Assembly (NCBI GenBank): GCA_038373865.1
Contig: JAXGGA010005204.1
Coordinates: 16,329-80,328, forward strand
Reading direction: 5' to 3'
Origin: Uloborus plumipes
Taxonomy: Eukaryota; Arthropoda; Arachnida; Araneae; Uloboridae
DNA: 64,000 nt
Shown here: piece after piece, positions 37,801 through 43,081 of the stretch
How the letters are laid out: the number at the start of each line of letters is the position of its first letter
How positions within the stretch are numbered: position 1 is the stretch's first letter
Translations under genes and position numbers: made by a program
The notes under the pieces: generated by a model
What the model was told of the DNA's origin: nothing
Seen by the model: the letters and a program-made list of their open reading frames with translations, nothing else
The model's database searches: none

Positions 37801-40293
37801 CGATGAAAAGTAGCTCATTGAAAACCGTGCTCGGATACTGATCGGAACGATGTCATCGTGCGTAACGGGATCAGTTTACGAGGAGTTCGATGATCGGCCG
37901 AGCAAAATCCGATGAGTTGATGCTACTTGGGATAATACTTCCAGCTCAAAACTAAAATTGCTAATTTTACAGTTTATTACTGTGTATTTTACAGTTTTTC
38001 CCTGGAACCTCTGCTACCAGTATTATACTGTAAAAACAAGTTTATTTTTTGCATTGCAGTGCTATTTTTTCTGGAGCGTGGGCCTTCAAACCTTGTGCCC
38101 CCACCCCCTCTGAGGAGGCGCTATTTACGTTATTGGTTTTCTCCAAACAATGATGGAAAACAATTGATGACATTAATAGGAGTTGAAATTGTTTTTTATT
38201 ACTAAATCTCGTATTCTCTGCTATACTTTAGTCCAGAGTTTCTTAGCCTCTTTGACCCGCGGACAGGCAAAGACTTTCAAAAAAAAAAAAGAAACACGGA
38301 CCGGTGAGTCCTTCTCTCCCTTTTTTTCGTTTTTCCAAAAAAAAAAAAACTTCTACTCGTGAATCGTTAAAATATGTACGAACAAATGAAGTGTTTCTCC
38401 ATTTTTCTTTCCTTTTATGGCTAAAAGTATATAGATAAATAAAAACTCAAGTACCGTTAAAAACTTCTAAGTTTTGTGGAGGAGAGAGGAGAGGTGTTAT
38501 TCTTCTATTTTTGCAAATCATAATTAATAATTAATGCAGAGATAAATACATAAATATAACTTTACTTGGTACTAAATAACTGCTAGAAAAAATATTTAAA
38601 AATTAAAATTGTCATTTATATAAATAATAAACATTGGTCAAAAACAGATTTCGAAAATTACCACGAAAGTCGTGTAAAGTACCGTATTTTAAATTAATGT
38701 GAACAATTTTTTTCTTTCTATTTCTTATTTTATCCTTTGAGTAAGGAATTGTTTTTTTATTTAACATAATTGAGCAAAAGTCTCTGAGGACCGGTCCAAT
38801 TTTTCTGCGGACCGTTGCCGTTCAGCCGGACCACCGGTTGAAAATAGCTGCTATAGTCTATTAATTTTCAAGAAATGTAAACGATTATTAGACACAATTA
38901 ACCAGTTTTATATTGAATGATTCAATCTTACAAGAAAAAATTAAAGTCTAGTACTTTTCTGAATTTCGTCATTGCAGTGCAGCCTTCAGACTACTTCAGA
39001 AAGGGGGGATAACTTTTTTGTGTTCACTATCATTCTGAAAAGCTATCTTTAAAAGAATATTAGTACGCATGCGTTAACAGGCATTCTTACTTTTGAAAAA
39101 GATTGGCCGCAAAAAGTTGTGTTATGTCTTTTGTCCATTATTTTTCTTAAATTAAAGGACGAATATGGACAAATAAATTATGCATTTTTTTATATTATAA
39201 TATGAATTTATTAAACCATATTTTAAAGCATTTTCTCTGATTTTCTTTTGCATAACTCTTCGTTATAACAGTGCAAATGAGGAAATTTAATTAGTGTGGT
39301 TTCTTTCCTTTATTTCTTTTTAAAACGCTTGATGAAGGAAATTTTTTGACTCCTAGGTCCTACAGCTTTTTAAATAAAATTAATCTTAATGTTTTTCAAA
39401 AGAGAGCGCTTGTGTAAGGTTAAATGAGTTATAGGTGTTAAGAGCTGGAAGAGCAATCACGGAGACTAATTTTCTGCAGATTTCAACTGATATTTTCAAA
39501 CCAAAAAGTAACCAAGGGCGGATCCAGAAATGTTCCAAGGCAGAGGCGATTGATTTTTTTTCTTACTTGCCCATTTTTTTCGCCATGCATCCTTGTTAAC
39601 ATATGTTGATTACAAATGTTTTGGTCTTCCATTTCGAAAAATTTCCAGCTTAGAGCCCCAAATCCCCGCACCCTTTCCATAAAAATCATCAAAGATCAAC
39701 TAAATGGCCTTTTTTGAACTTCAAAATCTAAAAACTGCTGGAGAATAGTCCCTCAAGGGAGGGGCGATCGCCCCCATCGCCCCTCCCTTGTATCCGCCCT
39801 TGAAAGTAACTAAAAGTTTTACGCAATTTCTGCAGATTCCGTAAATTGAAAAAGTAAATTACGATCTCTCAAATGACACTATTTTCACTCCAAACTTTGT
39901 ATTTTCGGATGAAAAAAACTGTATGACCCTTTAATGAAATCGCTCAGGTTGGACATTGACAACATCTTGAATAATCTCTTGAATTATTAGCAATTTGTTG
40001 AATTTGATAAGAAAAAAAGGTATAATTATGGAGGAAAAAGCCATGACCAATAATAAATGAGGTGCAGAACAATTCATTGAATTATTTTGTGATATATATT
40101 TATAACATAAAAATTTTATTTTCCTACAGCTCGGGTGTCTTTGTACGCCGAAGCCTACTACACCCTGCCTCACAAGGGCGGCTTTTTCCCGACGCAAGTC
40201 CCGATGGCAGCCGGAGCCGCTGGTCCTACTGTAACGCAAGACGATGCCTACGACGTTCCCTGGGATCTACCAGTCGCCAGACCTAAGCAATGA
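1722..40293 (+). CDS. sDscam-like Ig/FNIII cell-surface receptor, 3' part of gene (12 exons)
   Basis: Exons: 1722-1841, 2354-2521, 3760-3901, 10616-10764, 14024-14158, 16194-16358, 19871-19941, 27106-27343, 29407-29508, 31175-31357, 36074-36241, 40130-40293. They join in one frame to about 601 residues: Ig (1-96), Ig (97-193), FNIII (194-293), FNIII (294-396), FNIII (397-491), linker and transmembrane helix (492-547), cytoplasmic tail (548-601). Domain order and wording match Dscam Ig8, Ig9 and then FNIII, as I recall the insect protein. Insect Dscam has six FNIII and a tenth Ig domain. Here the membrane follows the third FNIII, the hallmark of the shortened Dscams of Chelicerata. Most domain boundaries fall at phase-1 introns, which is typical of Ig-superfamily genes. 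The likely role is homophilic adhesion or recognition at the cell surface (inference from family). The N-terminus, signal peptide and first Ig are upstream of the window. No alternative or duplicated exon was seen here. Confidence 0.88.
2354..2521 (+). CDS. Exon: second half of the first Ig domain
   Basis: Acceptor TTTCAG, donor G|GTATTTG, phase 1 to phase 1 (168 nt). It contains the WKIAENGSLIF strand and the Ig signature DDEGVYTCDVNNGVG with the second disulfide cysteine, then the G-strand ending LSVK. Joined to the preceding exon it completes a 96-residue I-set Ig domain. Confidence 0.92.
2522..3759. other. Intron 2
   Basis: No gene seen. Homopurine and homopyrimidine G/C runs occur at 2645-2660, 2700-2720 and 2860-2880 (GGGGGAGGGGG and CCCCCTCCCGCCC types). 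The rest is AT-rich and unremarkable. Confidence 0.6.
3760..3901 (+). CDS. Exon: first half of second Ig domain (Dscam Ig9-like)
   Basis: Acceptor TTTTTTTAG, donor AG|GTAACTG, enters phase 1 and leaves phase 2. It encodes APPRIG, the first cysteine (TTLVCEAEGDQPL) and SWSKNGVEL. The opening APP and the C-EA-G-P pattern match the start of Dscam Ig9. Its partner exon is 6.7 kb away, across a tandemly duplicated intron. Confidence 0.9.
5629..6190. mobile_element. TTTTACAG inverted-repeat element, copy A
   Basis: Terminal inverted repeats of the type CACTGTAAAAAATGAATG and GTTTTTACAGTATAATAC, mirrored at the far end by GTATTATACTGTAAAAACAA and a CAGTG end. The interior is a tandem array of about 29 bp (ACAGTAATAAACTGTTAAATTGCTAGTTTT) with at least eight units between 5860 and 6090. 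No coding capacity, so this is a miniature inverted-repeat element with an expanded interior. Confidence 0.75.
8025..8224. mobile_element. TTTTACAG inverted-repeat element, copy B
   Basis: Short copy (about 200 bp) with both ends recognisable: CACTGGAAAAAATG then GTTTTTACAGTATAATAC on the left, and GTATTATACTGTAAAAACAA on the right. It is preceded by TA. Few internal units. It lies between duplicated units U3 and U4. Confidence 0.72.
9592..9947. mobile_element. TTTTACAG inverted-repeat element, copy C, split by a nested hairpin
   Basis: The left end is CACTGCAAAACATAAG and the right end CTGTAAAAACATTTATG. It is interrupted at 9684-9825 by a different element that duplicated AACT of the internal unit. 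Confidence 0.7.
9684..9825. mobile_element. CTGTACCTCAG hairpin element, copy 1 (nested)
   Basis: A 142-bp almost perfect palindrome. It begins CTGTACCTCAGAACCAGA and ends with its reverse complement; the arms are about 65 bp with only a few central mismatches. It is flanked by AACT on both sides, a 4-bp target duplication relative to the intact repeat unit it entered. It is a deletion-like derivative of the longer copies at 37126 and 56792. Confidence 0.82.
10616..10764 (+). CDS. Exon: second half of second Ig domain
   Basis: Acceptor CTTACAG, donor G|GTGAGC, enters phase 2 and leaves phase 1. It encodes INEELSATGVIAQFTI and the signature NDGGSYVCSAKNKFGE with the second cysteine, then the strand IILRIV. 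EELSATGV matches the EEILSTGV segment I recall from insect Dscam Ig9. Confidence 0.92.
10765..12602. other. Intron 4, first part
   Basis: AT-rich intronic DNA with TTTA/ATTT simple runs (11041-11090). The two overlapping + strand frames at 10812-11143 have low-complexity, hydrophobic composition and no recognisable motif. I see no gene. Confidence 0.55.
12603..13414. mobile_element. Element with CATACCTGCCAAC terminal repeats
   Basis: The left end is CATACCTGCCAACTTGT and the right end its inverse, ACATGTTGGCAGGTATG. CGTAGT flanks both ends (6 bp, or 8 bp with two mismatches). The left subterminal part is dense in GTACG motifs, including the perfect palindrome GTACGATCGTAC at 12658-12669. 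The interior is AT-rich with no transposase reading frame. hAT-like is my best guess, with an atypical or eroded target duplication. Confidence 0.62.
13415..14023. other. Intron 4, last part
   Basis: Contains a G-rich run (13465-13490) and AT-rich DNA up to the FNIII exon acceptor. No gene or element recognised. Confidence 0.5.
14024..14158 (+). CDS. Exon: first half of FNIII domain 1
   Basis: Acceptor TTCAAAG, chosen because phase 1 then gives EPPERP; the alternative AG two bases later breaks the frame. Donor G|GTTGGT. It encodes EPPERPIAVKV, the FNIII core tryptophan (ATVSWSSPFDGNSPI) and the C-strand YVVHYWK. SWSSPFDGNSPI matches the LSWAQPYDGNSPL segment I recall from insect Dscam FNIII-1. 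Confidence 0.93.
14159..16193. other. Intron 5
   Basis: AT-rich intron. The reading frames at 15073-15382 are hydrophobic and low-complexity and resemble no family I know. No terminal-repeat element recognised. Confidence 0.55.
16194..16358 (+). CDS. Exon: second half of FNIII domain 1
   Basis: Acceptor TTTTTCAG, donor G|GTTGGT, phase 1 to phase 1. It contains LLNDLLPGTTYLLRVVAEN, the typical FNIII L-P-TY-RV-A-N pattern, then DVGRGESSEPFKLRTEEE. Joined to the previous exon it gives a 100-residue FNIII domain. Confidence 0.93.
16403..16681. mobile_element. TTTTACAG inverted-repeat element, copy D (two rounds of the unit)
   Basis: Begins CACTGTAAAAAATGAATG and ends TTTATTTTTTGCAGTG. The middle contains a second internal left-type start (TGTTGTTTTTACAGTATAA at about 16530), as if two copies were fused or the interior duplicated. 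It starts 45 bp after the FNIII-1 donor. Confidence 0.72.
16682..18026. other. Intron 6, first part
   Basis: AT-rich DNA with no gene or terminal-repeat element that I could recognise. The short reading frames are random in character. Confidence 0.5.
18027..18323. mobile_element. Tandem pair of small elements with GGGCCCTGCTCCACAT ends
   Basis: Two adjacent near-identical copies (about 18029-18176 and 18177-18322) share the blocks AAAACGCGACCG, GCAGAAACCGAAAATCCGGG and TTTACGTTTCTGCTTTATTT. Each begins AGGGCCCTGCTCCACATCAG or close to it and ends TCAATGTGGAGCAGGG-like, an inverted terminal repeat of about 20 bp. TA flanks the pair and lies at the internal junction (CCCTTAGGGC), consistent with a TA target. 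Confidence 0.75.
18324..18810. other. Intron 6, middle part
   Basis: No gene or element recognised in this AT-rich stretch. Confidence 0.45.
18811..19762. mobile_element. TA-flanked element with TGGGTCATTCTGACG ends
   Basis: The left end TGGGTCATTCTGACGAAAAT continues as GGTACAAATCATGTC. The right end is its reverse complement with four mismatches over about 37 bp, and TA flanks both sides. The interior holds repeated (G/T)TCCACTCTGTTA motifs (about 19208, 19387, 19548, 19560). No transposase reading frame, so it is non-autonomous. Confidence 0.78.
19871..19941 (+). CDS. Exon: start of FNIII domain 2
   Basis: Acceptor GCATTTCAG, donor AAG|GTAACA, enters phase 1 and leaves phase 0. It encodes APTAPPTDVTVIATGPTSVS and then VTWK, the A and B strands with the core tryptophan. 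It is the shortest exon (71 nt). Its continuation lies 7.2 kb downstream. Confidence 0.9.
20114..21018. mobile_element. hAT-like non-autonomous element with CATCGATGT subterminal repeats
   Basis: Bounded by a perfect 8-bp direct duplication GTATGAAC (20106-20113 and 21019-21026). Terminal inverted repeats are TAGGGCTGCGACATCGA and TAGGTGTGCGACATCGA. Both subterminal regions are filled with variants of AACATCGATGTTTT (at least six on each side). An 8-bp duplication and TAGGG-type ends fit hAT elements. No transposase reading frame remains. Confidence 0.87.
21027..23600. other. Intron 7, central part
   Basis: Mostly AT-rich, unrecognised DNA. One longer frame (22378-22791, 137 aa) lies in a locally GC-richer stretch but matches no family I know. 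I see no splice-supported gene. Confidence 0.45.
22378..22791 (+). other. Unassigned 137-codon open frame
   Basis: An ATG-initiated frame that is long for this AT-rich background, with one hydrophobic stretch (residues 21-40). About 22470-22620 is less AT-rich than its surroundings. No motif or family recognised. The opposite strand is also open for 62 codons (22296-22484). It could be a random frame, an old retro-copy or part of an unidentified repeat. Confidence 0.15.
24287..24372. repeat. Tandem repeat of AAAAAATATCGCCAAGTC
   Basis: Four units of about 18-20 bp containing ATATCGCCAAGT. The same ATCGCCAA word recurs in the dispersed repeats at 57360-57600 and 63540-63720. Confidence 0.8.
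24440..24800. repeat. GGTC microsatellite plus tandem units of about 150 bp
   Basis: (GGTC)n/(TGTC)n at 24445-24470 is followed by two and a half diverged units, each starting CCCCTAATAACTTTTGA or ACTAACTTTTTAATGA, then ACAGTCCGATTT and CTTTTTTTTGTTGGAAAGA. It looks like the tail of a dispersed arthropod repeat. Confidence 0.6.
25400..26616. other. Intron 7, late part
   Basis: AT-rich. The - strand frame at 25886-26203 (105 aa) has no recognisable motif and is treated as chance. No element recognised. Confidence 0.4.
26617..27052. mobile_element. TTTTACAG inverted-repeat element, copy E
   Basis: The left end CACTGCAAAAAACGAACTG is preceded by TA and the right end is CATTTTTTACAGT, again followed by TA. 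The interior is a series of about 30-bp units (TTACTGTAAAATTAGCAATT). It ends 53 bp before the acceptor of the 238-nt FNIII exon, so it sits in the branch-point region of that exon. Confidence 0.72.
27106..27343 (+). CDS. Exon: remainder of FNIII domain 2
   Basis: Acceptor GTTTTCAG, donor G|GTAGGG, enters phase 0 and leaves phase 1. It encodes APPREHWNGRLLGYYVGHK, closely echoing the PPPRTEWNGEILGYYVGYK segment I recall from insect Dscam FNIII-2, then LTRLQKATRYSVVVKAFN and SVGSGPESHELLVETSDK. This is the clearest Dscam-specific stretch in the window. It is GC-richer than its introns, as expected for a conserved exon. Confidence 0.95.
27405..27783. mobile_element. TTTTACAG inverted-repeat element, copy F
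   Basis: CACTGTAAAAAATAAATG on the left and TTCACGTTTTACAGTG on the right, with TA immediately outside both ends. That supports a TA target for this family. It starts about 60 bp after the exon donor, so the FNIII-2 exon is bracketed by two copies. Confidence 0.78.
28274..28635. mobile_element. Small TA-flanked element with CAGTGAATGAACAC ends
   Basis: Left GGACAGATCAGTGAATGAAC and right GTGTTCATTCACTGGTCTGTG form an inverted repeat of about 20 bp with one or two mismatches. TA lies outside both ends. A further internal CAGTGAATGAACACT copy is at about 28470. No coding capacity. Confidence 0.68.
28942..29190. mobile_element. Small element with CTGCCGTGCTAA ends, copy 1
   Basis: Left CTGCCGTGCTAAACACAAAA and right CTTTTGCGCTTATCACGGCAG form an inverted repeat of about 32 bp. 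The same ends recur at 41862-42105, which shows a dispersed family. Confidence 0.7.
29407..29508 (+). CDS. Exon: first half of FNIII domain 3
   Basis: Acceptor TTTTGCAG, donor C|GTAAGT, phase 1 to phase 1. It encodes DSLKPPHLYVSETSDNTALL, the core tryptophan EWEHPRDLP and DNVFT. The next exon supplies the rest of the split histidine codon. Confidence 0.9.
29509..31174. other. Intron 9
   Basis: AT-rich, with a short G run at 30746-30756. No gene or terminal-repeat element recognised. Confidence 0.5.
31175..31357 (+). CDS. Exon: second half of FNIII domain 3
   Basis: Acceptor TTTCCCACAG, donor G|GTATGC, phase 1 to phase 1. It encodes HYMVYYRPGAEGSWHSVHV, then LSSLESGTKYQVYLTAYSES and GVSDPSDTLTLLTE, a standard FNIII C-to-G strand set. 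It is the last extracellular domain before the membrane. Confidence 0.93.
31358..32502. other. Intron 10, first part
   Basis: AT-rich, with a C run at 31532-31543. No gene or element recognised. Confidence 0.45.
32503..32885 (+). repeat. Composite repeat with tRNA-like segment, copy 1 (+ strand)
   Basis: Begins AACCGACG then GGAGGAGGTTCTCA, followed by CGCATAACTTTTTACTGA and CCGATTTTGAT. A tRNA-like part follows (about 32777-32850) with an A-box-like TTGCCTAGCGGTAAGATGC and a B-box-like GAGATCGATCC. The same layout appears in reverse at 54411 and 55484. It resembles a tRNA-derived SINE, but the tRNA-like part is at the downstream end. Confidence 0.6.
33279..33712. mobile_element. Foldback element with arms of about 180 bp, copy 1
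   Basis: The left arm (ACCGACTTCAAAAACGCAGC, GAACACCATCGATACTAC, GAGTTTTGAAGTCGGTGTCG) is mirrored almost perfectly by the right arm. The central spacer is about 60-80 bp. No coding capacity. It belongs to the same family as 53907-54354. Confidence 0.8.
33713..34413. other. Intron 10, middle part
   Basis: AT-rich; short frames only, with no recognisable motif. Confidence 0.4.
34414..35543. mobile_element. TA-flanked element with TGGGTGATTCTAC ends
   Basis: Left TGGGTGATTCTACAAAAATG and right CGTATTTGTAGAATCACCCA form an inverted repeat of about 22 bp, flanked by TA on both sides. The interior repeats TCATTCACATGCCC and variants at least eight times (34600-35360). No transposase frame. Its termini resemble those of the elements at 18811 and 48504. 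Confidence 0.78.
36074..36241 (+). CDS. Exon: juxtamembrane linker and transmembrane helix
   Basis: Acceptor TTTTTTACAG, donor G|GTAAAA, phase 1 to phase 1. A linker of about 23 residues (GKALAPSTVSASGDTPYYLK) leads into a hydrophobic helix from HFIVPVAASIVIIVIVI to VVAWVWV. It is followed by the basic stop-transfer KKAQFRDEREA, which sets a type I topology with a cytoplasmic C-terminus. The PVAA and IVIIVIVIV wording resembles the Dscam transmembrane segment. Confidence 0.93.
36242..37125. other. Intron 11, first part
   Basis: AT-rich intron with one perfect hairpin (36801-36844, listed separately) and a poly-T run at 37080-37100. No gene recognised. Confidence 0.5.
36801..36844. repeat. 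Perfect 20-bp stem hairpin
   Basis: AAAGAAAGTCTATGTACATA, loop TCAA, then the exact reverse complement. It lies 560 bp downstream of the transmembrane exon. It could be a tiny foldback relic or form a structure in the pre-mRNA. Confidence 0.85.
37126..37360. mobile_element. CTGTACCTCAG element, copy 2
   Basis: 235 bp, starting CTGTACCTCAGAACCAGA and ending with the inverse TCTGGTTCTGAGGTACAG. Flanks are TTGT and TTAT (a 4-bp duplication with one mismatch). The interior matches the copy at 56792 in inverse orientation (GCGCGAGTCCCATCC, AATTCCTTCACAATTATTTA). Confidence 0.8.
37494..38061. mobile_element. TTTTACAG inverted-repeat element, copy G, split by a nested element
   Basis: CACTGCGAAAAATGAACTG on the left (preceded by TA) and TTTTTTGCATTGCAGTG on the right. 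It is interrupted by 37561-37930. Confidence 0.7.
37561..37930. mobile_element. Nested element rich in CATCGG/CCGATG
   Basis: The ends CCTAGCAGCATCATCTCATC and GATGAGTTGATGCTACTTGG are imperfect inverted repeats. The interior has about ten CATCGG or CCGATG words and paired blocks such as GATCGGAAGGATATCGTTTT and GATCGGAAGAATATCGTTTT. No gene. Both strands are open for 76-80 codons by composition only. Confidence 0.65.
38234..38850. mobile_element. hAT-like element with CAGAGTTTCTTAGCC end
   Basis: The left end CAGAGTTTCTTAGCC and right end GGTTGAAAATAGCTG are imperfect inverted repeats of the common hAT form. Flanks CTTTAGTC and CTATAGTC match at 7 of 8 positions. CGGACAGG and GGACCGGT motifs are near both ends. 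No coding capacity. Confidence 0.72.
39513..39802. mobile_element. hAT-like element, 290 bp, with CAAGGGCGGAT ends
   Basis: A perfect 8-bp duplication AAAGTAAC flanks the ends CAAGGGCGGATCC and TATCCGCCCTTG. The right subterminal region has the palindromic GGGGCGATCGCCCC motif. Non-coding. Confidence 0.85.
40130..40293 (+). CDS. Last coding exon: cytoplasmic tail
   Basis: Acceptor TTTCCTACAG, enters phase 1, stop TGA at 40291-40293. It encodes about 54 residues: ARVSLYAEAYYTLPHKGG, a Gly/Ala/Pro segment, then DDAYDVPWDLPVARPKQ. Tyrosines lie in YAEAYYTLP and YDVP contexts. YDVP is the kind of site repeated in Cas-family adaptors and read by Crk/Nck SH2 domains (known of those families; inferred here). 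A donor-like GAG|GTCAGT lies just after the stop, so a further 3' UTR exon or another tail cannot be excluded. Confidence 0.88.
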
Positions 40294-40912
40294 GGTCAGT
40301 AGCCTTGACTCGTTGAAAGCAGGAGGGTGAATGGAAAGGCAAGGGACCCACTTGAAAAGCCTTAGAAAAAAAGTATAATAGATCAAAGAAAGGGAAAAGG
40401 CCTATTCTCACTTTTCTTCCTTCAAAAATTGGATCACCCCATCTTACTCGCTGCAAAGTTCTGAAACCGTAGCTCTTTTGTACATTTACAAGGGACTCCT
40501 CTCAAATGAAGAGCTTGTGTCCAAAAGGCGTTGAGTCAACTTTTTCTACAAATTGAGTTTTTGGATGGATAAGATAGCACCCAGCAAAAAAAAATCTGCT
40601 AAAAAGCTTTTAAAAATTTGTAGAAACGTAAGCATATTTGCAACATGCTTCAAAAAACGTGTAGATAAAATATTTTGAGAAAACTATAAGGGAAAAAAAA
40701 TGTTTATTTTCTGCAGATTATACTGGAGACAAAATGCAGATTTTTCTGTCTTAAAAGTCTGCAAAAATCTTTAAAAAAGCTTCAAAAGCATTTTTTTCCA
40801 CATGTTCTGCAGTTTATTTTTAGCTGGGCATGAAAAATACAAATTCGAAAGCGACGACCAGCAGCAGGCTCTGAGCCAGTTAAACTTGTACTAGCCTGTT
40901 AGTTAATCCCCA
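40294..40912 (+). other. 3' UTR of the Dscam-like gene
   Basis: The sequence between the stop and the first good AATAAA. It contains a small inverted-repeat element (about 40578-40830). No further reading frame continues the protein. Confidence 0.55.
40578..40830. mobile_element. Small element with CACCCAGCAAAAA ends in the 3' UTR
   Basis: The left CACCCAGCAAAAAAAAATCT and right CAGTTTATTTTTAGCTGGGCA are imperfect inverted repeats. CTGCAGA and CTGCAAA blocks sit inside. The target duplication is unclear. Confidence 0.5.
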
Positions 40913-40918
40913 ATAAAG
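40913..40918 (+). promoter_or_regulatory. Candidate polyadenylation signal AATAAA
   Basis: The first canonical hexamer after the stop codon, about 620 bp downstream. It would give a compact 3' UTR. In AT-rich DNA the hexamer also occurs by chance. Confidence 0.4.
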
Positions 40919-41861
40919 ATCAAGACACATTTTAAAATTATTCATTCACACAAGTAACAGCTGCTTTTAGAAAACTAACTCCAAATGCCTGCAGCATTGT
41001 TGAAGTAGTATTTTTTCCTGATCAGCTTGGAATATGAAAAGCTTGAAGCAATGACCCCTGGTTTTTCCCATCTGTGCAAAAATTTAGCCCATAATCGTCC
41101 TCCATTTCAATGAACTTAAACAAATGAATGATATTCCATGTCTAAAAGTGCATTTGCGATATAAGTAGATTTTTCAAAAAGTTCAGTCACATTGAAAACA
41201 GAGTGAAATTTGTGTTTCTTTCCAGAAAGAATTATGTGTACTTCAGTATTTACTCCACCACAGCTACAGGTTTTGCGATTAAAACATATTTTTGCATTTT
41301 TTGTTTGGACGGTTTTAGATAACTGCGTGTGCGTGCGAACAACAACAGCCAAAACACCGCCAAATAAATCGCTAAAATTGTTTTAACCATCAAATCTGTA
41401 GCTGCGGTGAAGTAAATACGGAAATACCGAATTAAGTCAGTACTGGTAAATGCTGTGAAAAAAATGATTTAGTCAGATTTAACAGCTGCAGTGTGCCTCG
41501 AGAGATCACGTGGTTTATCTTAAGTGGAGCACATAGAAAAAGAGTTATCCCGTTCTGAAATAAAATATAAAAGCAATTAGAACAAAGCAAAAAAAATTAA
41601 AAAATTATTTGAAATTTTGGGAATTAACGAATTTTACAAATGTTTATATTTTTCACTATCTTGCAACGATACATCTAGGGCTAAACGTAAGTGAAAATAG
41701 CAATGAAGAAATATAGAATTTGTCAATGATTTATGGTAACTAACTACTTTCTTTACGCATCTAAAATGCATGCCGTATTTACACGAAAAAAAATCGGAAC
41801 TACTTTTAGAGAAAGTCATTTCATTTAGTTATTTGTGTGAGCCGAAAGAACGTAAGCTATA
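40919..41861. other. Intergenic stretch
   Basis: AT-rich; short frames on both strands without recognisable motifs. No element identified. Confidence 0.45.
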
Positions 41862-42105
41862 TTGCCGTGCTAAGTGCAAAACTGGTATCTGCAGTCAAGC
41901 TCTGAGATATAACTCTTTAAACTTTTGGGCCCCCATGTATTTGATTCAGGTGATAGTTTTTCAGAATTTTTTTAAAAATATTTCCCGTTCTCAAATGACC
42001 ATATAATTTTGTATTGAAGTAAAATACGTCATAAAGAGCCATCTGCCGGCGATAACTCAATTTTCTTAAAAAGTGCAGATACGACTTTTGTGCTTAGCAC
42101 GGCAG
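41862..42105. mobile_element. Small element with CTGCCGTGCTAA ends, copy 2
   Basis: Left TGCCGTGCTAAGTGCAAAAC and right CTTTTGTGCTTAGCACGGCA form an inverted repeat of about 30 bp and match the ends at 28942-29190. Confidence 0.7.
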
Positions 42106-43035
42106 TTAGGGTGCAGCTGTAATGCTGATGATATATTTTTTTTTAAGTTTATAATTTGTATTATGATACAGAATGGTTTCTTATGCTCAAATATATGTAA
42201 ATTAAAATGAGTATAAAGTATAAATATCTTTGCGCAAATATGTCGCAATCGAGCAAATGGATTGATCACTTTATGAAAAATTATTTTGTCACATTTTGCA
42301 CGTCAGTATACAGCTGCTACATTGATGTCTATGTTTCCTAAACATCGATGTTTTTGTTAAAACATCGATGTATTAATCTGAACATTTTTGAAATACAAAC
42401 ATTGAAAGATAGTTTTCGTCCTAAAAGCCAATATAACCATTAAAATTAGTAACGTATGTAATCGCGCTAAGTTATGCAGTAAAATGTTCTACAGTATAAA
42501 TGCAAAAGAATATGTCAACGCTTTACCTTTTTATCAGTTGATTAACTTTATAATTTTATCAAAACCTCCTTATCTCAAACTTTTTTCTCTCCTGAAATTC
42601 GAGATAGACAGGTTTGACTGTAATAATAATTTTACAACTCTAACTGATAAACTTTTTCTCTCCACAGGAATCAACTAGTGATGTTGCTTCCCAAAAACAT
42701 TAGAAACGAATATCTCTCTTTATTGTAAAACTGACTTTTCTACGATTTTTTATGGTGAGTAGAAATGATGTGAACAAATATTAGCTCGTCGTGCTCTTTA
42801 TTCTCTATGTATTTTCTAGTATGCCAAGGACATTTTATAAGTATTTATCAGCTTCATGAAGATGTACATATTTGTAAATTTCACAATTCATTTGCAGTTT
42901 CTCTACAACTATGTAATGCATTTATTTGTTTTGTAATAAATGTTTTTCGACAAAACTCTTATGGTCTGCTGTTATTTCATTTTTTTTACTCTAGGTGGTT
43001 TATTCTTTTCACGTGCACTTCTGAAATAACTATTT

Positions 43036-43036
<1 letters not shown>
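42106..43036. other. Intergenic stretch with a relic of the CATCGATGT element
   Basis: Around 42325-42375, AACATCGATG repeats recall the hAT-like element at 20114, without intact ends. Nothing else recognised. Confidence 0.4.

Positions 43037-43079
<43 letters not shown>
43037..43079. repeat. (TA)n microsatellite
   Basis: About 21 uninterrupted TA dinucleotides. Confidence 0.97.

Positions 43080-43081
<2 letters not shown>

Noticed and set aside
40200..40286. Alternative + frame across the tail exon (RRSLLHPASQG)
   Set aside because: It is out of phase with the upstream exon. The phase-1 frame gives the tail with the TGA stop.
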